Part shown: one piece after another, positions 38,167 through 48,570 of the stretch
Position numbering within the stretch: position 1 is the stretch's first letter
Layout: every line of letters starts with the position of its first letter
Assembly (NCBI GenBank): GCA_018388625.1
Contig: CP074402.1
Coordinates: forward strand, 3,038,001 to 3,102,000
Direction of reading: 5' to 3'
DNA: 64,000 nt
Origin: Nocardiopsis eucommiae
GTDB taxonomy: Bacteria; Actinomycetota; Actinomycetes; Streptosporangiales; Streptosporangiaceae
Notes under the pieces: model-generated
Database searches by the model: none
The model's input: the letters and a program-made list of their open reading frames with translations, nothing else
What the model was told of the DNA's origin: nothing
Program-made: the position numbers and the translations under genes

Positions 38167-38210
38167 GCACCATAGCGACAAAAACGGAGTTCGGCACCAT
38201 AACCACAAAA
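38167..38210 (-). repeat. two tandem promoter-region repeats
   Basis: GCACCATAnCnACAAAA occurs at 38167-38183 and 38194-38210, 27 bases apart in the same direction. On the coding (minus) strand each reads TTTTGTnGnTATGGTGC, which contains a TATGGT -10-like hexamer. They lie about 30-70 bases upstream of the membrane protein start and are either twin promoters or a repeated operator. Confidence 0.5.
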
Positions 38211-38344
38211 TGGGGCATCCCGGACATCGGATCGTCACCTGCCCGTTCCCCACCCCTCGACCCGCCCCCACACCCCGGAACGCGCCGTGGCGCCGCCCCC
38301 ACACGGGGGACGACGCCACGGCGACCCGCCAGGACCGGTCCCGA

Positions 38345-39904
38345 TCACCGGCCGGGGAGTGACCCTCATCCTCGGCCGCCGCGTCCCCGTCACCGGACCC
38401 CTCCCGGCCCTCGGACCCGCCCGCGGCCGCCGCCACCGCGCCGGTTCCGGCCACCCGGTCCAACTCCTCGGGCGTCGCACGCCCGTCCACCCCCAGCACC
38501 CGGCGGCTCGGCGGGGAGGCACCGAACACGCGGCGCGCCTCGTAGGCCAACACCGCCACCACCACGGCCGCGACCGTCGCCCACAACGCCTGACGGTGTT
38601 CGGGCAGGGTCGCCATGGCCACGAAGATCGCCACCAACCCCAGCAACGTCACCCACGTCAGGTAGGGGAAACCCCACATCCGCAACGTGATCCGCTCGGG
38701 CGCGTTGCGCCGCACCCGCGCCCCCACCACCAGCTGCGAAGCACAGATGGTCAGGAACAGCACCAACAGGATCGCACCGATGGAAGCCACCAGGAACGCG
38801 AACACCTGACCGGGGAACAGGTAGTCCGCGACCACCGCCGCGTACCCCACCACGGTGCCCAACAGGATCGCCCGCACCGGCACACCACGACGGCTCGTCC
38901 CCCGCAGCACCCTGGGTGCGTCCCCTGACGGGTCAGCATGAACAACATCCGCGAGGACGTGTACATGGCGGCGTTGAGGACGCTCAGCACCGCGATCAGC
39001 ACCACGATCTCCATGATCAGCGCCGCACCGGGGATACCCACCGTCTCCATGACCACCACGAAGGGGCTACGGTCCAGATCCGTGGAGTTCCACGGCACGA
39101 CCATCACCACCACCAGGATCGAGGCCACGTAGAACAGGCCGATACGCCACAGCACGTTCGTGATGGCCGAGGCCACACCCCGCTCCGGCTCCGCGCTCTC
39201 ACCCGCCGCGATCGTGATGATCTCCACGCCACCGAAGGCGAACAGCACCACCACCGTCGCACCGAGCACCGCCACCCAACCGTTGGGCGCGAACCCGCCC
39301 AGGTCCCACAGGTGCGCGAAGGTCGCCCCTTCCGCGCCACTCCACAGCCCCAGCGCGTACAAACCTCCCACCAGCAGGAACGCCACGATCGTCGCGACCT
39401 TGACCAGCGAGAACAGGGACTCGGTCTCGGCGAAGACCCGCACCGAGATCAGGTTCGCCACCGTCATCGTCAACAGCACGACCAGGGCCAGCGCCCAGGG
39501 AGCCACGCCCTCGACCCACTGGCTCAGGATCGCCGCCCCCGCCACCGACTCCGCCGCCACCAGGACCGCGTACATCCACCAGTACAGCCACCCGATGGCG
39601 AACCCCGCCCGGGGACCGAACGCCAACCGGGCGTAGTCGGAGAACGACCCCCGGCCGGCACCGACACGACCATCTCACCCAACGCCCGCAGGGTCAGGAA
39701 CACCAGGGCCCCGGCCAGCGCGTAGGACACCACCGCCGCCGGACCCGCGGTCTGGATCACCGCACCGGAGCCGATGAACAGCCCCGCACCCACCGACCCG
39801 CCGATCGCGATCAGTGTCATGTGTCGGCGGCGCAGCGAATGCGCCAGCCCCGACCCGTCGTCCGTATGTGTCGCCTCCGGGGGCGACGTCTCACTGCCTG
39901 TCAC
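38345..39904 (-). CDS. amino acid permease (APC family), three frame breaks
   Basis: This amino-acid transporter is about 520 residues after restoring bases at 39648-39652, 38910-38912 and near 38355. It has 12 membrane helices. The family start is clear: RRRHMTLIAIGGSVGAGLFI, where GGSVGAGLF is the TM1 substrate-binding motif, then RALGEMVVSVPAGGSFSDYA in TM2-3. FAFGGVEIITIAAGESAEPE is TM6 and matches GabP/proline-type permeases. LNAAMYTSSRMLFMLTRQGT is TM8. The exact amino acid is not clear. The GTG start is divergent from a histidine kinase gene, with 161 bases between. Confidence 0.88.
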
Positions 39905-40065
39905 GGCCCCACCCTAGGACGCAAGCTCGAGCACCTTCCCCACTGACCCCGCCAAACAACCCATGAACCAACAAAAGTGAGGCAGACCACCCCCACACCC
40001 CCGCCCCAACGCACTCCCACCCCAGAGGGAAGCGCCCGCCCACCCCGACGTGCCACCATCCACCC

Positions 40066-41317
40066 ATGCGCCACCTCACCACCACCCTGACCCGGGCACT
40101 GCACCCCTGGTCAGCGCCCGCACCCACCAACGCTGGGCCTACCTCGTCATCGGCGGCGCACTCCTGACGCCCTACCTCATGGCCTCCCTCGTCCTGAGCA
40201 CCCTCATCACACGCACCAACACACCCACACCCACCACCCTCCCCCTCACCCTCCTCATCGGCACCGCCCTCATCACCGCCACCGCACTCCTGCCCGCCAC
40301 CCGCACCGGCCAACTCCACCTCGCCCGCGCCCTGCTCACCCCACTGCCACACACCCCCACCACCAGCCGCTGGCGCACCACCCTCTGGCTCCACCTGCAC
40401 CTCATCGTCGGCATGGCCGCCAGCCTGGCCACCATGACCCTGCTCACCGAAGCCGCCCTCCTGGCCGCCGCACCCCTGAACCCCGCACCCCACCCCATCT
40501 CCCAAGGCCCCCTCACCCTCTACGGACAAGGCCACCTCACCCACCCCGCCTGGGGACCCCTCCTCGCCCTGGCCTGGGTCCTGGCCCTGATCTACGCCCT
40601 CGCCCTCACCGGCCACCTCCTCGCCAGAGCCGCACCCCACCTGCTCGGCCCCACCCCCACCGACCGCCTGCACGCCGCCCACGCCCACGCCCACCGCCTC
40701 GCCGAACGCAACCGCCTGGCCCGCGAACTCCACGACTCCCTCGGCCACGCCCTGTCCGTGGTCACCCTCCAAGCCGCCACCGCCGCCCGTCTCCTGGACA
40801 CCAACCCCGACTTCGCCCGCCAGGCCCTCACCCACATCGCGGACACCGCCCGCACCGCCACCGCCGACCTCGACCACGCCCTCGGCCTCCTGCGCGAGAA
40901 CACCACCACCCCCGCACACCCCCACCCGACCTGGGCGACCTCACCCACCTCACCCAGGCCACCCACCACACCGGCACCGACCTGACCTGCCACATCAGCG
41001 GCGACACCACCCCCGTCCCCGCCCTGCTCTCCCGCGAGACCTACCGCATCGCCCAGGAAGCCCTCACCAACGCCCTACGCCACGCACCCCACCAACCCCT
41101 CACCCTCACCCTGGACACGACCCCCGGCGCACTCACCCTCACCATCACCAACCCCCTGCCACCCACCACCCCACGCCTGCCCCGCCGCCGCAACTCCGGC
41201 CACGGCCTCCAGGGCATGCGCGAACGCGCCCACCTCATCGGCGGCACCCTCACCGCCGCACCCACCACCACCCACTTCCACCTCACCCTCCACCTGAACT
41301 GGAAACAGCACCCGTGA
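40066..41317 (+). CDS. sensor histidine kinase (HisKA_3), two frame breaks
   Basis: This membrane kinase is about 417 residues after restoring bases at 40104-40107 and 40925-40927. It has four to five N-terminal helices and no large external loop. The H box is NRLARELHDSLGHALSVVTL. The ATPase domain holds the N box EALTNALRHAPH and GHGLQGMRERAH. The start is ATG 40066, which with the repair reads MRHLTTTLTRALHPLVSART. Its stop overlaps the start of the response regulator gene (GTGA), so the pair is translationally coupled. The signal is unknown; it is divergent from a permease gene. Confidence 0.87.
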
Positions 41318-41995
41318 TCACCATCAACCTCGTCGACGACGAACCCCTCATCCGCGCCGGCCTGGCCGCCCTCATCAACGCCGAACCCGACATGGAGGTC
41401 ACCGGCCAGGCCGCAGACGGCGCCGACGTCCCCGACCTCGTCCGCCGCACCCGCCCCGACCTCGTCCTCATGGACGTGCGCATGCCCGGCCTCGACGGCA
41501 TCCAGGCCACCCACACCCTCCAACGCACCCCCACCCGCCCCGCGTCATCGTCGTCACCACCTTCGACAACGACGACCACGTGTGGGGAGCCCTGCGCGCC
41601 GGAGCCCACGGCTTCCTCCTCAAACGCACCCCACCCGAGGAGATCCTCGCCGCCGTCCGCCTCGCCCACCGAGGCGACACCCTGCTCTTCCCCACCGCCC
41701 TACGCGCCCTGGCCGCCACCCAACCCGCCCACCCCACACCCGCCGCCCGCGCCGTGGCCACCCTCACCCAACGCGAAGCCCAGACCCTCACCCTCATCGC
41801 CCAGGGACTCACCAACGCGGAGATCGCCACCCACCTCCACCTGGGAATCCAGACCGTGAAAACCCACGTATCCAACACCCTGACCAAACTCGGCGTCCGC
41901 GACCGCACCCAGGCCGTCATCGCCGCCTACGACTCCGGCCTCATCCGACCCGGCACCCGCCCCCGAAACCCACGACACACCCACGAAACCACTAA
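41314..41995 (+). CDS. response regulator, NarL/LuxR family, two frame breaks
   Basis: This regulator is about 227 residues after restoring bases at 41538-41541 and 41960-41964. The receiver domain has NLVDDEPLIRAG (acid pair), LVLMDVRMPGLDG (phospho-acceptor Asp near 52) and the conserved Lys in HGFLLKRTPPEE. The LuxR DNA-binding domain has LTQREAQTLTLIAQGLTNAE and GIQTVKTHVSNTLTKL. Coupled to the kinase by a GTGA overlap. Without the second repair, the frame runs into the next gene. The targets are unknown. Confidence 0.87.
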
Positions 41996-42070
41996 CACTC
42001 AGCAACAACACTGTTACTTTCGGCAATCAAAGGCGGCCCAACACGACCCACACCCCGGGGGAGCACACCC

Positions 42071-42864
42071 ATGTCCACCGCGCCAGCCATCGACCTCGAC
42101 CTCATCACCACCCTCTACACCACCCACCGCGACGACCTCGCCCGCGTCCGCGACCAACAACGCCAGCACTACGCCTCAGCCGAACCCGCCATGACCCCCA
42201 ACTCGACGACCTCGAAGCCGAGATCACCTACCTCCTCCTGCGCCACCACCGCCCCGCCAACGTCGTCGAGATCGGCACCTACTACGGCTGGTCCACCTCC
42301 TGGATCCTCTCCGCCCTCCGCGACAACGGCACCGGCCACCTCCACTCCTTCGACATCGTCGACCACGCCACCGCCCACGTCCCCACCACACTCGCCGACG
42401 ACCGCTGGACCTTCACCAAAGGCGACGTCCGCGCCAAGATCACCCACATCCCCTCCAGCACCGACTACCTCTTCATCGACGCCGCCCACAACGGATGGTT
42501 CGCCCGCTGGTACATCCACCACCTCCTGCCCACCCTGCCCCCACACATCCCCGTCAGCGTCCACGACGTCTTCCACCAGCGCTACGCACTGCCCTTCACC
42601 GAAGGCGCCGTCGTCCTCAAATGGCTCGCCAACAACACCACCGACTACTTCACCGCCTCCGCCGCCCGCGCACCCCACCACCACCAGGCCCTCAACGACC
42701 TCAAGACCGAACTCGGCCTCGACACCCCCGTCCGCGACTCACCCCACAACCCCATGATCTTCTTCCGCCTGCCCGAACGCCCCCGCCCCGGCCAGGCCAT
42801 CCCCAGCCCACCCCGCCCCCGCGCCCACAACGACGACCCCACCCATGACCCCACCCACAGCTGA
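42071..42864 (+). CDS. class I SAM-dependent methyltransferase, one frame break
   Basis: This methyltransferase is about 264 residues after restoring one base in the C run at 42195-42199. The S-adenosylmethionine site is VVEIGTYYGWSTSWI (motif I, with a E-x-G-x-x-x-G form), followed by LHSFDIVDH (acidic residue for the ribose) and YLFIDAAHNGWFARWY with the catalytic Asp pair. VHDVFHQRYALPF is next. This layout resembles the CmcI/caffeoyl-CoA-type methyltransferase_24 group. Its substrate is not clear. GGGGGAG stands 8 bases before the ATG. A hairpin follows near 42888-42923. Confidence 0.78.
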
Positions 42865-42887
42865 ACACCACCCCACCCACCACACGC

Positions 42888-42923
42888 GAGGGGCGGCGGG
42901 CCACCACGGCCCACCGCCCCCTC
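42888..42923. terminator. imperfect bidirectional hairpin
   Basis: GAGGGGCGGCGGGCC pairs, with one mismatch, with the sequence ending at about 42923, between converging genes. Confidence 0.55.
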
Positions 42924-42938
42924 ACACACCACCAGCCC

Positions 42939-43730
42939 TCAGGCCCCGTCCGCCTCCAACTCCGACGGCGGCGCGTCCACCACACCCTCACGCGCACCCG
43001 AGTCCACCCCGGCCCGCGCCTCACGCACCCCCACCACGTCAGCGGCATCCGACACCATCCGCGAGAAGATCACCGGCTGATCCAGACTCACCATGTGCCC
43101 CGCACGCGGAACGTTCACCAACCGCCCCTCCGCGCACGCGTCGAAGAACGCCTTCTCATGAATCCGGAAATGGTCCCGCGCCCCGTTCACCAACCACACC
43201 GGACCCTGATACGCCGACAACGCCGACAACGCGTCGATCTTCGCCAACTCGTCGATCACCGCCGTAGCCGACTCCACCGCCAGACCACCGTCCACCACCG
43301 CGTCAGCCGCACCATCACGCAACGTCAACCGATGGAACCGCTCGTTGACCGCCGCACCCTTGTCCGGCAACCGCTCCATCAACACCGCCGGAATCCGGTA
43401 CACCTGAGCCAACGACTGATCCGGCTGCGCCGTACAACTCGCCGCCACCAACCCCGCGATCCGCCCCGGCGCCGCCCCCGCCGCCGCGATCGACACCATC
43501 CCACCCATGCTCAACCCCACCAACAGGGCCCGACCACCCACCGAGTCGATGGCCTCCAACAACGTGTCCACCGCACGCCCCACCGAGAAGTCCTCACCCC
43601 GACGAGACCCGTGAGCCGGAAGATCCGGCGCCACCACCGTGCGCCCCTGCGCCTGCAGGAACTCCACCTGCGGCCGCCACATACTCGACGACGAACGCAA
43701 ACCGTGCGCCAACACGATCGGAACACCCAT
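42939..43730 (-). CDS. alpha/beta-fold hydrolase
   Basis: This soluble hydrolase of about 263 residues has the full catalytic set: oxyanion part LAHGLRSSSSMWRPQVEFL, nucleophile elbow GLSMGGMVS (Ser), NGARDHF (Asp) and PRAGHMVSLD (His). It belongs to the broad esterase/haloperoxidase-like group; the substrate is open. ATG 43728-43730 is chosen because AGGTGCGGTG lies upstream and the extension before it is not protein-like. The exonuclease III gene ends 9 bases upstream on the same strand, so the two form an operon. A disordered acidic tail of about 30 residues follows the fold. Confidence 0.87.
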   Translation of the reverse strand: MGVPIVLAHGLRSSSSMWRPQVEFLQAQGRTVVAPDLPAHGSRRGEDFSVGRAVDTLLEAIDSVGGRALLVGLSMGGMVSIAAAGAAPGRIAGLVAASCTAQPDQSLAQVYRIPAVLMERLPDKGAAVNERFHRLTLRDGAADAVVDGGLAVESATAVIDELAKIDALSALSAYQGPVWLVNGARDHFRIHEKAFFDACAEGRLVNVPRAGHMVSLDQPVIFSRMVSDAADVVGVREARAGVDSGAREGVVDAPPSELEADGA

Positions 43731-43738
43731 CACCGCAC

Positions 43739-44559
43739 CTACTTCCCGGCCCCGTAGGACACCGTCACCGGAGCATGGTCCGACCACCGCTCCTCACGGC
43801 TGGGATAACGCTCCACCCGCCCCGACAGTGCCCGAGCGGCCAACCCCGGCGTCGCCACCTGATAGTCGATCCGCCACCCCGTGTCGTTGTCGAAGGCACG
43901 ACCACGGTAGGACCACCACGAGTACGGGCCCTCCTGATCCGGATACAGCCCACGCACCACGTCCACGTACCCCGCCTCATCGAACACCCGCGACATCCAC
44001 GCGCGCTCCTCCGGCAGGAAACCCGAATTCCTCCGGTTCCCCCGCCAGTTCTTCAGGTCCGCCTCAGTGTGCGCGATGTTCCAGTCACCACACACCACCA
44101 ACCCACGCCCCTGCTCCTCCACCCGCGCACGCCGCTCCACCAGAAACGGCAGGAACGCCGCCATGAAACGCTCCTTCTCCTCCTGACGCGGCGTGTCCAC
44201 CTCACCCGAGGGCAGATACAGGCTGGCCACACTCACCGCACCGAAGTCCGCCTCCACATAACGACCCGACTCCGCGAACTCCTCCACCCCGAAACCGACC
44301 CGCACCGCGTCCGGCTCCGCACGCGAGTAGATCGCCACCCCCGCACGCCCCTTCGCCAGGGCCGGACACAACACCACATGCCACCCCTGCGGCGCCACCA
44401 CCCCTCCGGAAGCTGATCAGCCTCCGCCCGGGTCTCCTGCAAACACACCACGTCCGCCTCCGTGGCCGACAACCACGACCCGAACCCCGGATCCTTCTTC
44501 GCGGCCGCCCGCAACCCGTTGACGTTGACGCTGGACACAACAAAACTCGACTGGTTCAC
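43739..44559 (-). CDS. xthA: exodeoxyribonuclease III, one frame break
   Basis: This base-excision repair AP endonuclease is about 273 residues after restoring one base in the C run at 44401-44404. Family motifs are in order: SVNVNGLRAAAKK, VCLQETRAEADQLPEG (metal ligand Glu), VAIYSRAEPD, ASLYLPSGE, VVCGDWNIAH, KNWRGNRRNSGFLPEER, GRAFDNDTGWRIDYQVAT and the final WSDHAPV with the active-site Asp-His. The GTG start at 44557-44559 begins the conserved N-terminus. It cuts abasic sites in DNA and digests 3' ends. Confidence 0.92.
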
Positions 44560-44598
44560 GCCCCACAGCGTAGCCACCCCCACCCCCACACCGGCCCC

Positions 44599-45596
44599 TC
44601 AACCCGCGTCACCCACCTCCTCCCGCGCCAACCGCCGCAACACCCCATACGTCCGGTTCGACCCCGCCGCCTCACGCTGAGCCCGCGCCGTCACCTCGAT
44701 GTAGGCCTGCGACGACGTCACCGACGAATGCCCCAACAAATGCATGATCTCCGTGACCGACGCGCCATCCTCCGCCAACCGCGTCGCGAACGTGTGCCGC
44801 AACGCGTGCACCAACGTCCCCCGCGCCACCCGATCATTCACCCCCGCGTGCCGATAACACTGCCGCACCAGATACTGCAACCCACCCCGACGCAACCCCT
44901 CACCCCGGTTGTCCACCAACAACGGATCAGCCCCCGCACCGCGGCACCGAACCGCACCCGACGCGACTCCAGGTACGCCTCCAACAACGCCTCCAACGGA
45001 ACCTCGATGGGCAACACACGCTCACCACCACCCTTGCCCACCACCCGAATCCGCCGCTCACCCGGCCGCCCACCCAACGACTCCACCCGCAACGACAACA
45101 TCTCCGCCGACCGCATCCCCGTCAGCAACGCCAACGCCAACACCGCCAGATCCCGCTCCGGCCACGGATCACGCGCACGCCGCGCCCCCCGCGCCAGCGC
45201 CTCCAACAACCGCTCCGGGGTGTCCTCACCCATCAACGGCTTGGGCCCCGAAGGCCGCACCCGAGGCCGGGGGACCGCCGACATCGGATTCCCCGCCACC
45301 ACCCGCTCCGACACCCAGAACGCGAAGAACCCGTTCCACGTCGACCACGCCCGCAACACACTGGAGGCCGCCCGCTCCTCAGCGAAGTCCGCGAACGCCT
45401 CCCGCAACACCCCCGCCTCCAACTCACCCAACCCGACCCCACCCGGATCACGCCCCAACGCCCGCCCCACACACCCCAGCACCCCCACCAGGTCACGCCG
45501 GTAGGCCGCCACCGTGTGCGGCGAGGGCTTCGCGGCCCGCCGCGCCACCAGATACCGCTCGATCGCCCGCTCCACCGACACCGCGTCACCACTCAT
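44599..45596 (-). CDS. XerC/XerD-like tyrosine recombinase, one frame break
   Basis: This 332-residue recombinase is whole after restoring one base in the C run at 44931-44935. The N-terminal core-binding domain has PSPHTVAAYRRDL. The catalytic domain shows TGMRSAEML (Arg), VVGKGGGERVLPIEV (Lys), HALRHTFATRLAEDGAS (His-x-x-Arg) and LLGHSSVTSSQAYIEV with the second His and the nucleophile Tyr. All active-site residues are present. Length and order fit XerC/XerD, which resolve chromosome dimers at dif, but an integrative element cannot be excluded. The exonuclease III start lies 40 bases downstream. Confidence 0.85.
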
Positions 45597-45700
45597 GCCC
45601 CCAGCATTCCCGATCCCGACCCCCACCGCGCCCCCAGACCCGCCCCAGAACCGAAGCCCACCACCCACCGGGGGAGCGGAGGCCGCAGTACCGTACGCCC

Positions 45701-46516
45701 ATGACCCTCCTCATCGTCGGCGCCACCGGCCACCTGGGCTCCCAACTCCTCACCCAGGCCACCCGCACCGGCCGCACCGTCACCGCCACCCACCACCGAC
45801 GCACACCCACCCACCACCCCCACATCCACTGGACACCCCTGGACCTGCGCTCCCCACACCAGGTCCACACCCTCATCACCACCCTCCGACCCACCGCCAT
45901 CATCAACGCCGCCTCCCGACCCCACGACTGGCCCACCACCGCCCAGGGCCCCGGCCACCTCGCACGAGCCGCCGCCACCACCGGCGCCCACCTCGTCCAC
46001 GTCTCCAGCGACGCCGTCTTCTCCGGCCACGCCCCCAGCTACGACGAGACCGCCCACCCCGACCCCCTCACCCCCTACGGAGCAGCCAAGGCCGCGGCCG
46101 AAACCGTCGTCACCGCCCTGCACCCGACCACCGCCATCGCCCGCACCTCCCTGATCCTCGGCGACGACTCACCCCACGAACACCGCGTCCGCGACCTCGC
46201 CAACGGCACCACCACGGGCGCCCTGTTCACCGACGACCTCCGCTGCCCCGTCCACGTCCACGACCTCGCCGCCGCCCTGCTGGAACTGACCGACCCCGCC
46301 CACACCGGCATCCACCACCTGGCCGGACCCCACGCCCTGAGCCGCCACGAACTGGGAGTCCTCATCGCCCGCCACCGGGGACTGCCCACCACCCTGCCGC
46401 GCGCACGCCGCGCCGAGGTGGGACCGCCCGGGCCGCTCGAGATCCGCCTGGACTCCACCCGCACCCAGCGACGACTCACCACCACACTGCGCGGCGCCCG
46501 CGACTTCCTCACCTGA
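45701..46516 (+). CDS. NAD(P)-binding sugar reductase, RfbD/dTDP-4-dehydrorhamnose reductase-like
   Basis: This 271-residue short-chain dehydrogenase-type enzyme has the Rossmann motif LLIVGATGHLGSQLL. The conserved middle is IINAASRPHDWP and HVSSDAVFSGHAPSYDE, and the catalytic Tyr-x-x-x-Lys is in LTPYGAAKAAAE. CPVHVHDLAAALLEL and HLAGPHALSRHELGVLIAR match the RmlD-like end. It probably reduces a nucleotide sugar, or serves as a related NAD-dependent protein. ATG 45701 lies downstream of a GGGGGAG and GGAGG region. No other sugar-pathway gene is close, so the product pathway is not fixed. Confidence 0.84.
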   Translation: MTLLIVGATGHLGSQLLTQATRTGRTVTATHHRRTPTHHPHIHWTPLDLRSPHQVHTLITTLRPTAIINAASRPHDWPTTAQGPGHLARAAATTGAHLVHVSSDAVFSGHAPSYDETAHPDPLTPYGAAKAAAETVVTALHPTTAIARTSLILGDDSPHEHRVRDLANGTTTGALFTDDLRCPVHVHDLAAALLELTDPAHTGIHHLAGPHALSRHELGVLIARHRGLPTTLPRARRAEVGPPGPLEIRLDSTRTQRRLTTTLRGARDFLT

Positions 46517-46859
46517 CCGGTGCCGGAACCTCCAGGACCAGCACCGGCGCCACGTACGGGCACCGGCGCCACGTACGAGCCGCACGCGTGTCCGACCGAC
46601 GGCGCCGTGCGGGGCCGGTGGGTGGGGGAGAGCGGGTGAGGACCGGCGGACGGACGTCGTCGCACCGGGACGCTCCAGCCACGCAGGGGTGTCTGCGGAC
46701 GCCCCCAGGGAGACGGGGGAGGACGACCACTGTTGACGGTCACGGAGTCGTCAGAGGGTCACTTCCACGACTGTCCTCCGTCGCCGTCAGCTCCCCCAGC
46801 TCTCCGGGATCGAGCGCGAACTCAAGGGGCCTCACACGGCCCGCACCGCGCATCGCCGG
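46517..46859. other. intergenic, no gene seen
   Basis: This 343-base gap between converging genes contains a tandem 18-bp repeat at 46541-46577 and little else. The base composition is mixed, without codon periodicity that I can see. Confidence 0.4.
46541..46577. repeat. tandem 18-bp repeat
   Basis: GCACCGGCGCCACGTACG occurs at 46541-46558 and again at 46560-46577, with one G between. It begins 24 bases after the stop of the reductase gene. GGCGCC and CGTACG parts are themselves palindromic. Confidence 0.75.
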
Positions 46860-47339
46860 TCACTGAACGTGGCCCTGAGAAGTCGCTGCGTCGCGGGCAG
46901 CTGGGAGCAGAAGCTCCGCGCGTTCCAGGGCCAGTCGGGAGGAGGTGACCAGGTCCTCTGACGAGTCGTCGCGAACTCGGAGGTCGAGCGCGACCACGAA
47001 GGCCTCGACGGCCCGGGGGTAGTCCCGACCGACGAAGTGGACCTTTCCCAGGTGCTGCCACAGGACGGCTTCGCGCGCGGTGCCTCGGGCCAGGTCGATC
47101 AGCTCGCGGTACTCGGAGGAGGCCCAGGCGATCCGGCCCAGGTCACGACGGACGTCGGCGAGCAGGGCACGGTGTCGGATGGTCGGCTCGCACGCGGTCA
47201 GCTCCACCGCTAGGGGTTCGGCCTCCTCGGGTTGGCCGCCCCAGAGCTTCTCCAGGACCGCCAGCGCCCGGTCGTGCTCGTGGGCACTGCGGAACTCTCG
47301 CGGATCCTCGATCACCGGCAGCAGGGTGAGGGCATCCAT
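46860..47339 (-). CDS. small helical, TPR-like protein
   Basis: This soluble protein is about 159 residues. It is almost wholly helical and resembles tetratricopeptide repeats: VLEKLWGGQPEEAEPLAVEL, AWASSEYRELIDLARGTARE and HLGKVHFVGRDYPRAVEAF follow the TPR spacing of small and large residues. It has the look of the TPR partner of a lost XRE regulator. ATG 47337-47339 has no good ribosome site, and ATG 47411 is possible. Its + strand is less C-dominated than the genes on both sides, which hints at a different history. Confidence 0.55.
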   Translation of the reverse strand: MDALTLLPVIEDPREFRSAHEHDRALAVLEKLWGGQPEEAEPLAVELTACEPTIRHRALLADVRRDLGRIAWASSEYRELIDLARGTAREAVLWQHLGKVHFVGRDYPRAVEAFVVALDLRVRDDSSEDLVTSSRLALERAELLLPAARDAATSQGHVQ

Positions 47340-47867
47340 GTACCAGCCTGGCCCGCCCGGTATCCGCCTCTCGCTCGTTCGAGTGCGGGCGTGCGGGTGA
47401 CGGGAAGTCATGCACGGCAGGCTATCGGGGGTACTGGTGTTCACGAGATGGCGGCGTTGTTGCACCACCTACGGACTATTTGCCTGTACACGGCCGACTC
47501 CTGGGGGTGGGGGAGAACCACCACGCCAGCTGGTGTGTACGTACGTACAACCCGATGCGCGGTCCGTGCCGGGGTACGAGCGGCGACGCCGGGGGAGCGG
47601 GGCCCCATGAGCCACATCTGACCTGCGAAAACTCCGACTGGCACTCCTGGCTCCGGAAGGCGGGAGGCCCGGGGCGCGAACCAGGGGAGTGGCGGCGAAT
47701 GTGTACGGGTGTTCAAAGAGTGACATCACAGCCCGGGGAACAGGTGTTCGATGGACAGGCTCGGCCCCGCAGAGGAGGGCGATGCCCACCAGGGGACGAG
47801 CGGAGAAGACGACACTGAGCGCTCCGCAAGCCATCTCGGTCATGTGTCGTCAAAAAACCACAAAAGG

Positions 47868-47889
47868 ATGCATAACACCGTTTATGCAT
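47868..47889. promoter_or_regulatory. AT-rich inverted repeat
   Basis: ATGCATAA (47868-47875) and TTATGCAT (47882-47889) are exact inverted copies around a 6-base spacer, just after an A-rich stretch. In DNA of this GC content an 8+8 AT-rich dyad stands out and suggests a protein-binding site. Confidence 0.5.
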
Positions 47890-48556
47890 GAAACATGGAG
47901 AGGTCGCCCCCGGAAGGGGCCCCGGGGCCGGATCCCACCCGCCATGGATAACCGCAGGCCAACGGGTTAACCGTGAGCACCTCTGGCCACACGGAGGAAC
48001 CCTGGCCGGACATGGACAGGAGAGCGCCCCGGGTCGACACATGAGGGCCCCAGGGCCACGAGGGCGGATCCGGACGGATTCGACGGAGCACGAAAAAGAC
48101 CGCTGACCTGGGGAGTTCGCCAGTCATCCCAGGCCAGAAGCGAACTCTCCGGAGGAAGCATCGAGGAGGCCGAGGAGAGCGACGTCGTCCACAGGCACAG
48201 GTCGGGGGTTGCCAGAGAGGACCTCTGAGGGGCACGCTCGATTTCGGGGGCTCCAGGCTCCGCCAGCGGACGCCCACAGCGCCCCCGAATCGACGTTAAC
48301 CCGGGAACACCCACGCCCACCAGTGCGCACCCAGCTCCCTGTGGACAACACGTCCCGCCCGGGTCGCGCACGGCGGCCCCAGCGCCGTACGCCCCTCACG
48401 GCCTCCGCGCCCAGGCTCACAACGTCTCGCGGCCCGGGTCGGCCGCCCTCGGTGAGGATTCCCAGCGACCGGCCAGGCCCCGGGCAGCACATCCGGGGCC
48501 CCACAACCCGCCCAGAGCACGAGAACCCCTTCCCCACAGGCATTCCCACACCGCCG

Positions 48557-48570
48557 ATAATGCACATTAT
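48557..48570. promoter_or_regulatory. AT-rich perfect palindrome
   Basis: ATAATGCACATTAT is a perfect 14-bp palindrome. On the minus strand a TTGACA hexamer lies directly beside it, so it could be an operator overlapping a promoter. No clear gene begins close by. Confidence 0.45.

Noticed and set aside
34443..45596. A prophage or integrative element between the two tyrosine recombinases
   Set aside because: No phage structural, conjugation, excisionase or replication genes lie between them, most genes there are ordinary metabolic or regulatory genes, and no flanking repeats or tRNA target were found by eye.
46860..47468. The longer 202-codon version of the TPR-like gene
   Set aside because: The first 40 codons are basic and low-complexity with no ribosome site; the protein-like helical part begins near 47339.
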